The position numbers were made by a program, and so were the translations under genes. This document shows positions 6,389 to 14,168 of a stretch of 14,440 bases of DNA, in pieces. The notes under the pieces were generated by a model. It had not been told where the DNA came from and made no database searches. It saw only the letters and a program-made list of their open reading frames with translations. This DNA is from Clostridiales bacterium (GTDB lineage: Bacteria > Bacillota > Clostridia > Peptostreptococcales > Anaerovoracaceae): positions 1-14,440 of the forward strand of contig JABZIP010000022.1 of NCBI GenBank assembly GCA_015258265.1, written 5' to 3'. The first letter of the stretch is position 1, and every line of letters starts with the position of its first letter.

Positions 6389-9238
6389 ATGGCACGAAAC
6401 ACGATAAAAGTTAAAGGTGCGAACGAGCATAATTTAAAAAATATAGATGTAGAGCTTCCACGCGATAAATTCGTGGTTATAACGGGGCTTTCGGGTTCGG
6501 GGAAGTCTACGCTTGCATTTGATACTATATATGCTGAAGGTCAGAGAAGGTATATGGAAAGTTTGTCTTCTTACGCAAGACAGTTTTTGGGACAAATGGA
6601 AAAACCGAAAGTAGAGTATATTGAAGGACTTTCACCGGCAATTTCGATAGACCAGAAAACGACAAGTAAAAACCCGCGTTCTACGGTGGGAACCGTTACG
6701 GAAATACACGATTATTTGAGACTTTTGTATGCAAGAATAGGAATTCCGCATTGCCCACATTGCGGCAAGCAGATACAATCTCAGACGGTGGATCAAATAG
6801 TCGAGAGCTTGCTTGCGTTTGAAGAAGGTACAAGGCTTATAGTTCTTGCTCCTCTTGTAAGGAAGCGAAAAGGAATACATCAAAAAATATTTGAAAGAAT
6901 TTTAAAAGAAGGCTTCGTAAGAGCACGCGTAGACGGAGAAATTCTCGATATTACAGAAGAAATTCCTGTACTTGAGAAAAACATCAAGCACAATATAGAA
7001 ATAGTGATAGATAGGCTTATTGTAAAACCGAATTTAGCGGCGCGCCTTACGGAAGCGGTAGAGCTTGCTATTTCGTTTGGAGACGGACTTGTAGGCGTGC
7101 AAGTTGAAACAAAGGTTCAAGATGACCGTCAAATTGAAGAAAAATTGTTTTCGACGAAGTTTGCGTGTCCCGAACACGGTATAAGTATTGAAGAGCTGGA
7201 GCCTAGAATGTTTTCATTTAACAGTCCGTTTGGAGCTTGTGAGAGTTGTGCGGGACTGGGCTTTACAGAAAAAATATCGGAAGATTTGATAGTACCTGAC
7301 AAGGACAAAAGCATAGCGGACGGGGCGTTATCTAAAATATTTGCATCTATGGATTTGATGGCGAGTTTTTACGGGCAAATCGTTGCTGCGCTTTTGAAAG
7401 AATACAAGCTGTCGGAAAATACGCCGTACAAGGACTTGCCTAGAAAATTTATAGAGGAACTGCTTTATGGAACGGGCGAACGACATATAAAATACGAATA
7501 TGTAGCGAAAAACGGAAATAGGCAAAAGCGCGACCATGCATTCGAGGGACTCATAACCAATTTGGAACGCAGATACAGGGAAACCGGATCGGAATTTATG
7601 AAAGAAAGAATTCACGGTTATATGGAAACGGTACATTGCGATTCTTGCGACGGCAAAAGACTAAAAAAAGAAGTCCTTTCGGTTACCGTTGGAGGGAAAA
7701 ATATAGCAGAGTTTTCGGATATGTCGATAGCGGACGCGTTGGAGTTTGTAAAAAGTTTAGAACTTTCGAAAAAAGACGAGATGATAGCTAGTCAAATCTT
7801 GAAAGAAATTAAAGAAAGACTTAGATTTCTTGTTGATGTGGGACTCGAATATTTGACTCTTTCAAGAGCGACAGGTACGCTTTCCGGAGGCGAGGCCCAG
7901 AGAATCAGACTTGCAACGCAAATAGGTTCGGGATTGGTAGGAGTGTTGTATATCCTTGACGAGCCGAGCATAGGATTGCATCAAAAGGATAACGAAAAGC
8001 TCCTGAAAACACTTAGAAGACTTACGGATATAGGCAATACTTTGCTGGTTGTAGAACACGATGAGGATACGATGTATGCTGCGGATTATATCGTAGATAT
8101 AGGACCAGGTGCAGGAATACACGGCGGAGAGGTAGTCGTTGCGGGAACGGCTGAAGATGTGAAAGCGTGCAAGAAATCTATAACGGGACAGTATCTGTCG
8201 GGTGAAAAGCATATAGATGTGCCTCGTGAAAGACGAAAGGGCAACGGCAAAAAACTCGAAATTAAAAATGCGCGAGAAAACAATTTAAAAAATGTGGATG
8301 TAGAAATACCGCTCGGCAAGTTTGTGTGCGTTACAGGCGTATCCGGCTCAGGTAAGAGCAGTCTTGTGAACGAGGTGCTTTTTAAAGGTCTGGCAAGGCA
8401 GATAAACGCAAGCAAAGAAAAGGCGGGAGAATGCGACGCGATAATAGGTATGGAAAATATAGATAGAATCATAGATATAGACCAGTCGCCTATAGGGAGA
8501 ACACCAAGATCGAATCCTGCAACGTATACAGGGGTTTTCACGCATATCAGAAACCTTTTTGCAGAGCTTCCGGAGGCAAAGCTGCGCGGTTATGAAAAGG
8601 GGCGTTTCAGCTTTAATGTCAAAGGTGGAAGATGTGAGGCTTGCAGCGGAGACGGAATACTTAAAATCGAAATGCATTTCTTGCCGGATGTGTACGTACC
8701 GTGTGAAGTATGCCACGGTAAGCGTTACAATTCGCAAACGCTTGAAGTTAGGTACAAGGGAAAGAATATTTTTGAAGTGCTTGATATGAATGTGAGCGAT
8801 GCTCGTGAATTTTTCAAAAATATACCAAGCATAGAAAGACAACTTGCGACACTTGAAGAAGTAGGACTTGGATATATTAAACTGGGACAACCGTCGACTC
8901 AACTTTCGGGCGGAGAGGCGCAGCGTGTAAAATTGGCATCGGAATTGTCAAAGAGAAGCACTGGAAAAACCATCTACATACTGGACGAACCTACCACGGG
9001 CCTTCATTTTGCAGATGTCGACAAGTTGATTCAGGTACTTGAACAGCTGGTTGACAGTGGAAATACCGTACTCGTAATAGAGCACAATTTGGAAGTAATC
9101 AAGATGGCGGATTACATCATTGACATCGGTAAAGACGGCGGAACCAAGGGCGGAGAAATCATTGCAACAGGAACTCCTGAGGAGATAGCTAAAAATAAGA
9201 ATTCGTATACAGGCGAATTTTTGAAAAAAATACTCTAA
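6389..9238 (+). CDS. uvrA: UvrA, excinuclease ABC subunit A
   Basis: The 949-residue product matches the normal length (940 in E. coli). UvrA is a dimeric ABC-type ATPase that scans DNA for bulky damage and delivers UvrB. Both nucleotide-binding modules are intact: Walker A at 33-41 (GLSGSGKST) and 650-658 (GVSGSGKSS), ABC signatures LSGGEAQR at 498-505 and 839-846, and Walker B LDEPS at 523-527 and LDEPT at 865-869. The zinc-binding cysteines are present as Cys260/284/287 in the first module, where a PEHG replaces the second Cys as in many Gram-positive UvrA proteins, and Cys749/752/772/775 in the second. GGAG lies just before ATG 6389. The gene closes the transcription unit, with a strong terminator about 15 bases after its stop. 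Confidence 0.98.
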   Translation: MARNTIKVKGANEHNLKNIDVELPRDKFVVITGLSGSGKSTLAFDTIYAEGQRRYMESLSSYARQFLGQMEKPKVEYIEGLSPAISIDQKTTSKNPRSTVGTVTEIHDYLRLLYARIGIPHCPHCGKQIQSQTVDQIVESLLAFEEGTRLIVLAPLVRKRKGIHQKIFERILKEGFVRARVDGEILDITEEIPVLEKNIKHNIEIVIDRLIVKPNLAARLTEAVELAISFGDGLVGVQVETKVQDDRQIEEKLFSTKFACPEHGISIEELEPRMFSFNSPFGACESCAGLGFTEKISEDLIVPDKDKSIADGALSKIFASMDLMASFYGQIVAALLKEYKLSENTPYKDLPRKFIEELLYGTGERHIKYEYVAKNGNRQKRDHAFEGLITNLERRYRETGSEFMKERIHGYMETVHCDSCDGKRLKKEVLSVTVGGKNIAEFSDMSIADALEFVKSLELSKKDEMIASQILKEIKERLRFLVDVGLEYLTLSRATGTLSGGEAQRIRLATQIGSGLVGVLYILDEPSIGLHQKDNEKLLKTLRRLTDIGNTLLVVEHDEDTMYAADYIVDIGPGAGIHGGEVVVAGTAEDVKACKKSITGQYLSGEKHIDVPRERRKGNGKKLEIKNARENNLKNVDVEIPLGKFVCVTGVSGSGKSSLVNEVLFKGLARQINASKEKAGECDAIIGMENIDRIIDIDQSPIGRTPRSNPATYTGVFTHIRNLFAELPEAKLRGYEKGRFSFNVKGGRCEACSGDGILKIEMHFLPDVYVPCEVCHGKRYNSQTLEVRYKGKNIFEVLDMNVSDAREFFKNIPSIERQLATLEEVGLGYIKLGQPSTQLSGGEAQRVKLASELSKRSTGKTIYILDEPTTGLHFADVDKLIQVLEQLVDSGNTVLVIEHNLEVIKMADYIIDIGKDGGTKGGEIIATGTPEEIAKNKNSYTGEFLKKIL

Positions 9239-9252
9239 AAACTGTAAAATTT

Positions 9253-9290
9253 AAAAAACTTGGAACAAAACACCAAGTTTTTTGTTTTTT
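9253..9290 (+). terminator. Strong rho-independent terminator after uvrA
   Basis: AAAAAACTTGG (9253-9263) pairs perfectly with CCAAGTTTTTT (9273-9283) across a 9-base loop. A G and six T follow (9284-9290), so nearly the whole 3' side is T-rich. The A-rich 5' arm means it could also work on the opposite strand. It separates the uvrBA transcript from the flagellar operon. Confidence 0.92.
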
Positions 9291-9293
9291 AAC

Positions 9294-9323
9294 TTGTTTA
9301 TTTGCAAGGACTTGTAGTATAAT
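9294..9323 (+). promoter_or_regulatory. Sigma-A-like promoter of the flagellar operon
   Basis: TATAAT at 9318-9323 is an exact -10 box. TTGTTT at 9294-9299 is a partial -35 with an 18-base spacer. A second TATAAT at 9332-9337 has no good -35 partner. Transcription would begin near 9330, leaving a short leader before the strong AAAAGGAGG ribosome binding site (9344-9352) of flgB. I see no sigma-28 type (TAAA-N15-GCCGATAA) element here, which fits an early flagellar operon that itself encodes sigma-28. Confidence 0.65.
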
Positions 9324-9357
9324 AGAGTATGTATAATTATATCAAAAGGAGGTTCGT

Positions 9358-9750
9358 ATGAGCTTTATAGATAATAACAATATCAGACTTTCTATGAAGA
9401 GCTTGGATTATCTTTGGGAAAAACAACGTATTGCTTCTGAAAACATAGCAAATAACGACACCCCGGGCTACAAAGCTAAGATACTTAAGTTTGAAGACGA
9501 ACTTGATAAGAAATTAGACATTTTTCGTATTGCCAAGATGCCGAACAGGAAAAAAATTCAAAAGGCAATCGAAGGAAGTAATATGCGTGTAGAAACGAGC
9601 AAAGCTGAAAGCACCCGTATGGACGGAAATAATGTCAATACCGATGTGGAGCAGATCGAACTCGCAAGAGCGCAATTACAATATCAATTTCAAATTGCTC
9701 AGATAAATGACCAATTTGCAAGACTACGCACAGTGCTTGGGAAAAGATAG
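9358..9750 (+). CDS. flgB: FlgB, flagellar proximal rod protein
   Basis: At 130 residues this is the normal size for FlgB. The N-terminal rod/hook signature ENIANNDTPGYKAK (28-41) matches the NLANADTPGYKA motif of the family. The C-terminal part has GNNVNTDVEQ (90-99) followed by a heptad-like helix ending in QFARLRTVLG, which pairs with the N-terminal helix in axial proteins. FlgB is exported through the flagellar type III system and forms part of the proximal rod. The gene has a very strong ribosome binding site and is first in its operon. Its usual neighbours flgC and fliE are not here, and flhA follows after 9 bases. FlgC is the main alternative identity, but the length and lack of FlgC-specific features favour FlgB. 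Confidence 0.88.
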   Translation: MSFIDNNNIRLSMKSLDYLWEKQRIASENIANNDTPGYKAKILKFEDELDKKLDIFRIAKMPNRKKIQKAIEGSNMRVETSKAESTRMDGNNVNTDVEQIELARAQLQYQFQIAQINDQFARLRTVLGKR

Positions 9751-9759
9751 GAAGATTGA

Positions 9760-11835
9760 ATGAAGGGACTGTTTAATCATATCATTTCGGTGTTCGTATT
9801 GCTGGTAATCGTACTTTTGGTAGTACCGCTCAATCCGTTCATTCTGGATATGATGTTTATAATAAACATTACAGTATCACTAGTCATCTTGCTAACTACC
9901 ATGTATATTGGGGAAGCATTGGAATTTTCCATATTTCCGTCGCTTCTTCTTATTACTACTTTATTCCGACTATCGCTTAATATATCGTCGACACGACTGA
10001 TACTTACAAAACAGGGTGAAGCGGGGCAGGTAATCAAGACATTCGGTAGTTTTGTGTTGCAAGGTAATGTAGTTGTTGGTGTAATCATATTTTTAATTAT
10101 AGTTTTGGTGCAATTTATCGTAATCACCAAGGGTGCGGAGCGTGTAGCTGAAGTTGCAGCTAGATTTACACTTGACGCTATGCCGGGAAAACAAATGGCG
10201 ATAGATGCGGATTTAAGCTCGGGCCTTATAGACGAGCAACAAGCCAAAATGCGAAGAGAGAAGATTCAAAGAGAATCGGATTTCTACGGAGCCATGGACG
10301 GTGCTACGAAGATAGTTAAGGGTGATGCGATAATGTCTATCATTATCACGCTTATAAATTTCATAGCAGGAACAATTATCGGAGTGGTTCAAAGCGGACT
10401 GCCGTTTGCGGAGGTCCTAAATATATATTCAATTGCGACAATAGGAGACGGACTTGTTTCGCAGGTCCCCGCGCTTTTGATTTCAACAGCTACGGGTATG
10501 ATTGTAACCCGTTCGGTGGCGGAAGGCACACTGAATCAGGATGTTCTGAAGCAGTTTACCGCTCAGCCGAGAGTTTTGATGATTTCGGGCGGCGCGATGC
10601 TTTTCATGGTGCTGATACCGGGCTCACCGAAGATACAAGTACTTATATTTTCCGCATTTTTGATTTTACTCGGAATTAGACTAAGGACAAAAGAAGCGGT
10701 TGAAGAACAACTTGAACTTGCAAAAGAAGAGAGTGCTGCCGACCTATATGCGGAAGAAGAATTTGACGAAAACGCTTACTTTAAAGATATAAACAATATA
10801 TATGCACTTATAAATGTAGAGCCGATAGAAATGGAATTCGGCTACAGTTTGATACCGCTTGTTGATGAAAGCAGCGGCGGAAATCTGATTAACAGAATAG
10901 TTATATTTAGGCGCCAGTTTGCGCAGGAAATGGGGTTTGTTGTACCGTCGGTTCGACTTAGGGACAGCGCCTCACTTAATGCGAACCAATATGTTATAAA
11001 GATAAAAGGCGAGGAAGTCGCAAGGGGAGAATTGCTTGTAGATTACTACTTGGCATTGCAACCGCCCGAACCGACAGGTGATATAGACGGAATTGACACG
11101 ATAGAGCCTGCTTACGGCATACCGAGCAAGTGGATTACACCGGACAAGATAGATATGGCTGAGGTTTACGGATATACTGTAATAGATCCGCTGTCGGTAA
11201 TGCTTACGCATTTATCGGAAACAATTAGAAGACATTTGCACGAACTTTTGACAAGAAGTGAAGTTATGCAGATTCTTGAAAATACCAAGAAAATTTCACC
11301 CGAACTTGTTGAGGAGGCAGTGCCGGATTTGATTTCATACGGTACGCTGCAAAAGGTGCTTTTCAATTTGCTGAAAGAAGGAATACCAATCAAAGATATG
11401 GTAACACTTCTCGAAAGTCTGGTGGATTCAGCTCAAAGCACGCAAGACATAGATGTAATGACGGAAAATGTCAGAATGGCACTCAAGAGAACTATTACAA
11501 GAAGATTCTGCGAAGCGGGACAGCTCAAGGTAATCACGCTTGATGCAGAGGTGGAAAAGGCGGTACTTGCAAGTCTTACACGAAGCGAACACGGTATATA
11601 CTTGGCGCTCAGTCCGGATTTGATACAGGCTATTATTACACAAATAGGAGAATATCTTGAGAAATTCAAGGAACTTAATGTTGTTCCGGTAATACTTACC
11701 AGTAATGTAATCAGAATATATTTTTATAGACTTATCGAACAATTTTATCCGGATGTATTTGTGCTTTCATTTAGTGAAATTGCTAACAACGTGCAAATTC
11801 AAGCTATTGGAAATGTTAGCATGGAAACAGTTTAG
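9760..11835 (+). CDS. flhA: FlhA, flagellar type III export gate protein
   Basis: The product has 691 residues, the usual length. The N-terminal part (about 1-305) holds about eight membrane helices. It includes the conserved FHIPEP-family cytoplasmic loop GAERVAEVAARFTLDAMPGK (125-144) followed by QMAIDADL, which carries proton-coupling residues in this family. A charged linker follows (about 310-345), then the C-terminal cytoplasmic domain that forms a nonameric ring and docks export chaperones. FlhA energises export of rod, hook and filament proteins together with FlhB and FliPQR. The flagellar neighbours exclude the virulence type III homologue. The ribosome binding site is AGGAAG with 6 bases of spacing. 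Confidence 0.97.
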   Translation: MKGLFNHIISVFVLLVIVLLVVPLNPFILDMMFIINITVSLVILLTTMYIGEALEFSIFPSLLLITTLFRLSLNISSTRLILTKQGEAGQVIKTFGSFVLQGNVVVGVIIFLIIVLVQFIVITKGAERVAEVAARFTLDAMPGKQMAIDADLSSGLIDEQQAKMRREKIQRESDFYGAMDGATKIVKGDAIMSIIITLINFIAGTIIGVVQSGLPFAEVLNIYSIATIGDGLVSQVPALLISTATGMIVTRSVAEGTLNQDVLKQFTAQPRVLMISGGAMLFMVLIPGSPKIQVLIFSAFLILLGIRLRTKEAVEEQLELAKEESAADLYAEEEFDENAYFKDINNIYALINVEPIEMEFGYSLIPLVDESSGGNLINRIVIFRRQFAQEMGFVVPSVRLRDSASLNANQYVIKIKGEEVARGELLVDYYLALQPPEPTGDIDGIDTIEPAYGIPSKWITPDKIDMAEVYGYTVIDPLSVMLTHLSETIRRHLHELLTRSEVMQILENTKKISPELVEEAVPDLISYGTLQKVLFNLLKEGIPIKDMVTLLESLVDSAQSTQDIDVMTENVRMALKRTITRRFCEAGQLKVITLDAEVEKAVLASLTRSEHGIYLALSPDLIQAIITQIGEYLEKFKELNVVPVILTSNVIRIYFYRLIEQFYPDVFVLSFSEIANNVQIQAIGNVSMETV

Positions 11836-11843
11836 GAGAAGAA

Positions 11844-12626
11844 ATGGAATTAAATTTGGCACTTGCGGAGCGCACGACAGGAGAGCTGTTTGAACTCTAC
11901 AAAGAGAATAAGGATAAGCTCGTAAAACAAGAGATAGTCCTGAGGTATTGCGATATGGTAAGAACTATTGCAGTACAGCTTCGTGGTGTCTATATGAGTT
12001 TTGCGGAACTTGACGATGTCGTCAACGAAGGGATTATAGCACTTATGCAGTCAATTGATCGCTTTGATCCTACTAAAAATGTCAAGTTTGAAACTTACGC
12101 ATCGCTTAGGATTCGCGGCACGATAGTCGATCTTGCGCGGAAGCAGGATTGGGTGCCGAGAAGTGTACGCAAGATTTCAAAAGAAATAGATAATGCCATT
12201 GCGGATTTTTATTACGAGCATGCGAGATTTCCAAGCGATGAAGAAGTTGCAAGCAAACTCGGGATGCCGATTGAAAAGTATCAAAAAGCGCTTGGAGAAA
12301 CGGGACTATTTAACGTCCTTTCGCTTGATGCTTTGATAGACGGAACCAAAGAGGATGCGCCGAATGAATCGTTTTTAAAGGATGAAAACGAATTAGGGAT
12401 ACCGTCTGTGGCGCTAGAAGATAAGGAAATGCAAAAAATGCTCGCAGAAGCGATTGCAGAACTGAAATCGAATGAACAAACGGTGATTTCACTTTATTAC
12501 AGGGAAGAACTCAGTATGAAAGAGGTAGCGAAAGTTATGAATGTGAGTGAAGCCAGAGTTTCGCAAATACATTCCGCAGCAATTAAAAAAATGAGGATAA
12601 AGCTAAAGGAGTATATGGAAGGATAG
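11844..12626 (+). CDS. fliA: FliA/SigD, flagellar RNA polymerase sigma factor (sigma-28)
   Basis: This 260-residue sigma-70 family protein lacks region 1. Region 2 spans about 25-100, with NEGIIALMQSIDRFDPTKN (61-79) and FETYASLRIRGTIVDLARKQ (82-101). WVPRSVRK (103-110) leads into region 3, a signature of the FliA/WhiG class. Region 4 (about 200-257) has a helix-turn-helix around MKEVAKVMNVSEARVSQIHS (225-244). It directs RNA polymerase to late flagellar and motility promoters and is normally held back by the anti-sigma factor FlgM, which is not in the window. It starts 8 bases after flhA with AGGAGAAG just upstream, and the next gene starts 3 bases after its stop, so it is co-transcribed. 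The Gram-positive name would be sigD. Confidence 0.95.
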   Translation: MELNLALAERTTGELFELYKENKDKLVKQEIVLRYCDMVRTIAVQLRGVYMSFAELDDVVNEGIIALMQSIDRFDPTKNVKFETYASLRIRGTIVDLARKQDWVPRSVRKISKEIDNAIADFYYEHARFPSDEEVASKLGMPIEKYQKALGETGLFNVLSLDALIDGTKEDAPNESFLKDENELGIPSVALEDKEMQKMLAEAIAELKSNEQTVISLYYREELSMKEVAKVMNVSEARVSQIHSAAIKKMRIKLKEYMEG

Positions 12627-12629
12627 GGT

Positions 12630-13391
12630 ATGTTTAAAGGATTTTACAATGCGACATCGGGAATGCTATCGCAGTCGCGAATATTAAATACGGTCAGCAA
12701 TAATATAACCAATGTATCGACGCCCGGGTACAAGGCTGACACGCTCAGAACGGTTACATTTGATGAACAACTGATACATAGAACGGGAAATTTCGACAAG
12801 AGAAAGTACTATCCTCTTGAGAAATCCGCATCTATCAGAACGGCAGAGGAACTTTGGACGAAATATGGCGAAGGAATGCTCGAGTTTACAGAGCTTCCGC
12901 TCGATACGGCTATTTTAGGAAAAGGTTTTTTTCACATAAAAACGGCAGACGGACAAGATAGATACACTAGAAACGGATCGTTTAATTTGGACCAAGACGG
13001 TTATTTGCGCCTGCAGCATATAGGCAGAGTAATGGGAACAAACAATCAACCTATAAAACTGGATACGGATAATATAGACATAGATCAAATGGGAACTATC
13101 AGAAGGCGTGAAAACGGAACGGTGATAGGGCAAATAAAGCTCGTGGATTTTGAAAAATACGAAGGAAATTTGCGTAAGGCGGACGAAGGTATGTTCGAAG
13201 CGACCAATAGAGGTAGTGAAATACCGGCTACGGGAACTATCAGGCACAGAGCGATAGAACGCTCGAATGTCGAGGGTTCTGAAGAGATGCTTGCAATGCT
13301 CGCAAGTCAAAGAGCTTTTCAAAGTTGCAGTAATATAGCTAAGGCGTACGATCAGATTATGGCAAAAGCCGTTGATCTGGCAACGTTATAG
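12630..13391 (+). CDS. Flagellar rod/hook-basal body protein, FlgF/FlhO-like
   Basis: The product has 253 residues. The N-terminal rod signature NNITNVSTPGYKAD (24-37) and the central LGKGFFHI (97-104) with YTRNGSFNLDQDGYL (112-126) are typical of FlgE/F/G proteins. The C-terminal ERSNVEGSEEMLAMLASQRA (210-229) is the terminal axial helix. Such proteins form the distal rod and are exported through FlhA. FlgF, FlgG and FlhO/FlhP are hard to separate by eye. Position just after the sigma factor, with a second paralogue next, fits the FlhO-FlhP pair of Gram-positive bacteria. The start codon is 3 bases after the fliA stop, suggesting translational coupling. The extreme C-terminus (AYDQIMAKAVDLATL) departs from the usual pattern. 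Confidence 0.85.
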   Translation: MFKGFYNATSGMLSQSRILNTVSNNITNVSTPGYKADTLRTVTFDEQLIHRTGNFDKRKYYPLEKSASIRTAEELWTKYGEGMLEFTELPLDTAILGKGFFHIKTADGQDRYTRNGSFNLDQDGYLRLQHIGRVMGTNNQPIKLDTDNIDIDQMGTIRRRENGTVIGQIKLVDFEKYEGNLRKADEGMFEATNRGSEIPATGTIRHRAIERSNVEGSEEMLAMLASQRAFQSCSNIAKAYDQIMAKAVDLATL

Positions 13392-13400
13392 GAGGGTTAA

Positions 13401-14132
13401 ATGGATATATCTTTTTATACAGCCGGCACGGGGGCTAAATCACAGCAAAAAAAGCTGGATGTTGTCGCAAATAACCTTGCCAATGTAAATACTTACGGGT
13501 ACAAGGCTCAGAAAGAAATGTTTGTGGATTTGCTTTACAGTAATGTAAGAGAGCCGGAAACTACCGATACGCAGTTGCGTGTAGGTTCGGGCGTTAGGAT
13601 TGAAACAACGGATGTAGATCATAGACCGGGAGGGTACAACGCAACCGACAATCAAACGGATTTTGCTATAAACGGAAACGGTTTCTTTGCGGTGAAAAAT
13701 CCTCGTACTAACGAAATTTTTTATACACGCGACGGCAGTTTCAAACAATCGCGTTTTCAAGACGGTAAATTTTATCTTACAACCTCGAACGGAGAACTTG
13801 TACTTGACAGGAATTTTGAAAAGATAGAACTTTTACCGAAAGGAACATTAGCGTCGGAATTTGCGAAAAACAGCCCTGCTGTTTTCGATTTTGCTATCAA
13901 AGACGGTATGCTGCGAAAAGGGGATAATCTCTTTTCTCCTGTACCCAAAAATGGAGCGCCGATTTATAAACCGAATGTAACGGTAACTCGCGGCTATGTG
14001 GAAGCATCGAATGTGGATGCAGGAAACGAAATGGTCAGAATGATAGAAGCACAGAGAGCATATTCGATGTCGCTCAAAATGATACAGACTTCAAACGAAA
14101 TAGAACAGACGATAGAATCATTGAGAGGCTAG
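13401..14132 (+). CDS. Flagellar rod protein, FlgG/FlhP-like
   Basis: The product has 243 residues, a little short for FlgG (about 260). The N-terminal motif reads ANNLANVNTYGYKAQ (23-37), with TYGYKA where TPGYKA is usual. The core has FAINGNGFFAV (88-98) and FYTRDGSF (107-114), and the C-terminal helix is EASNVDAGNEMVRMIEAQRA (201-220), then YSMSLKMIQTSNEIEQTIES (221-240). It is an axial basal-body protein, probably distal rod. AGGAGGG lies 6 bases before ATG 13401. It is a clear paralogue of the preceding gene but strongly diverged, so the two probably occupy different rod positions rather than being a recent duplication. Confidence 0.85.
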   Translation: MDISFYTAGTGAKSQQKKLDVVANNLANVNTYGYKAQKEMFVDLLYSNVREPETTDTQLRVGSGVRIETTDVDHRPGGYNATDNQTDFAINGNGFFAVKNPRTNEIFYTRDGSFKQSRFQDGKFYLTTSNGELVLDRNFEKIELLPKGTLASEFAKNSPAVFDFAIKDGMLRKGDNLFSPVPKNGAPIYKPNVTVTRGYVEASNVDAGNEMVRMIEAQRAYSMSLKMIQTSNEIEQTIESLRG

Positions 14133-14155
14133 TTAATAAAACACCTGCCTACCGT

Positions 14156-14162
14156 AAAGGAG
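14156..14162 (+). promoter_or_regulatory. Ribosome binding site defining the FapA start
   Basis: AAAGGAG ends 6 bases before ATG 14169. This near-perfect site supports the reading frame that runs off the window end and would otherwise be easy to miss. Confidence 0.8.
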
Positions 14163-14168
14163 ATAGTC

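Noticed and set aside
8348..8902. 184-codon open frame on the minus strand
   Set aside because: It lies wholly within uvrA, whose family motifs are intact through this stretch. The translation is rich in Cys, Tyr, Arg and Ser as expected for antisense reading, with no domain pattern.
9332..9337. Second TATAAT before flgB as a separate promoter
   Set aside because: No -35-like hexamer sits at a workable distance. The upstream TATAAT at 9318 has a better partner.
9777..10247. 156-codon open frame on the minus strand
   Set aside because: It is antisense to the conserved membrane part of flhA and is composed mainly of Ile, Thr, Ser and Asn, as expected from the reverse of hydrophobic codons.
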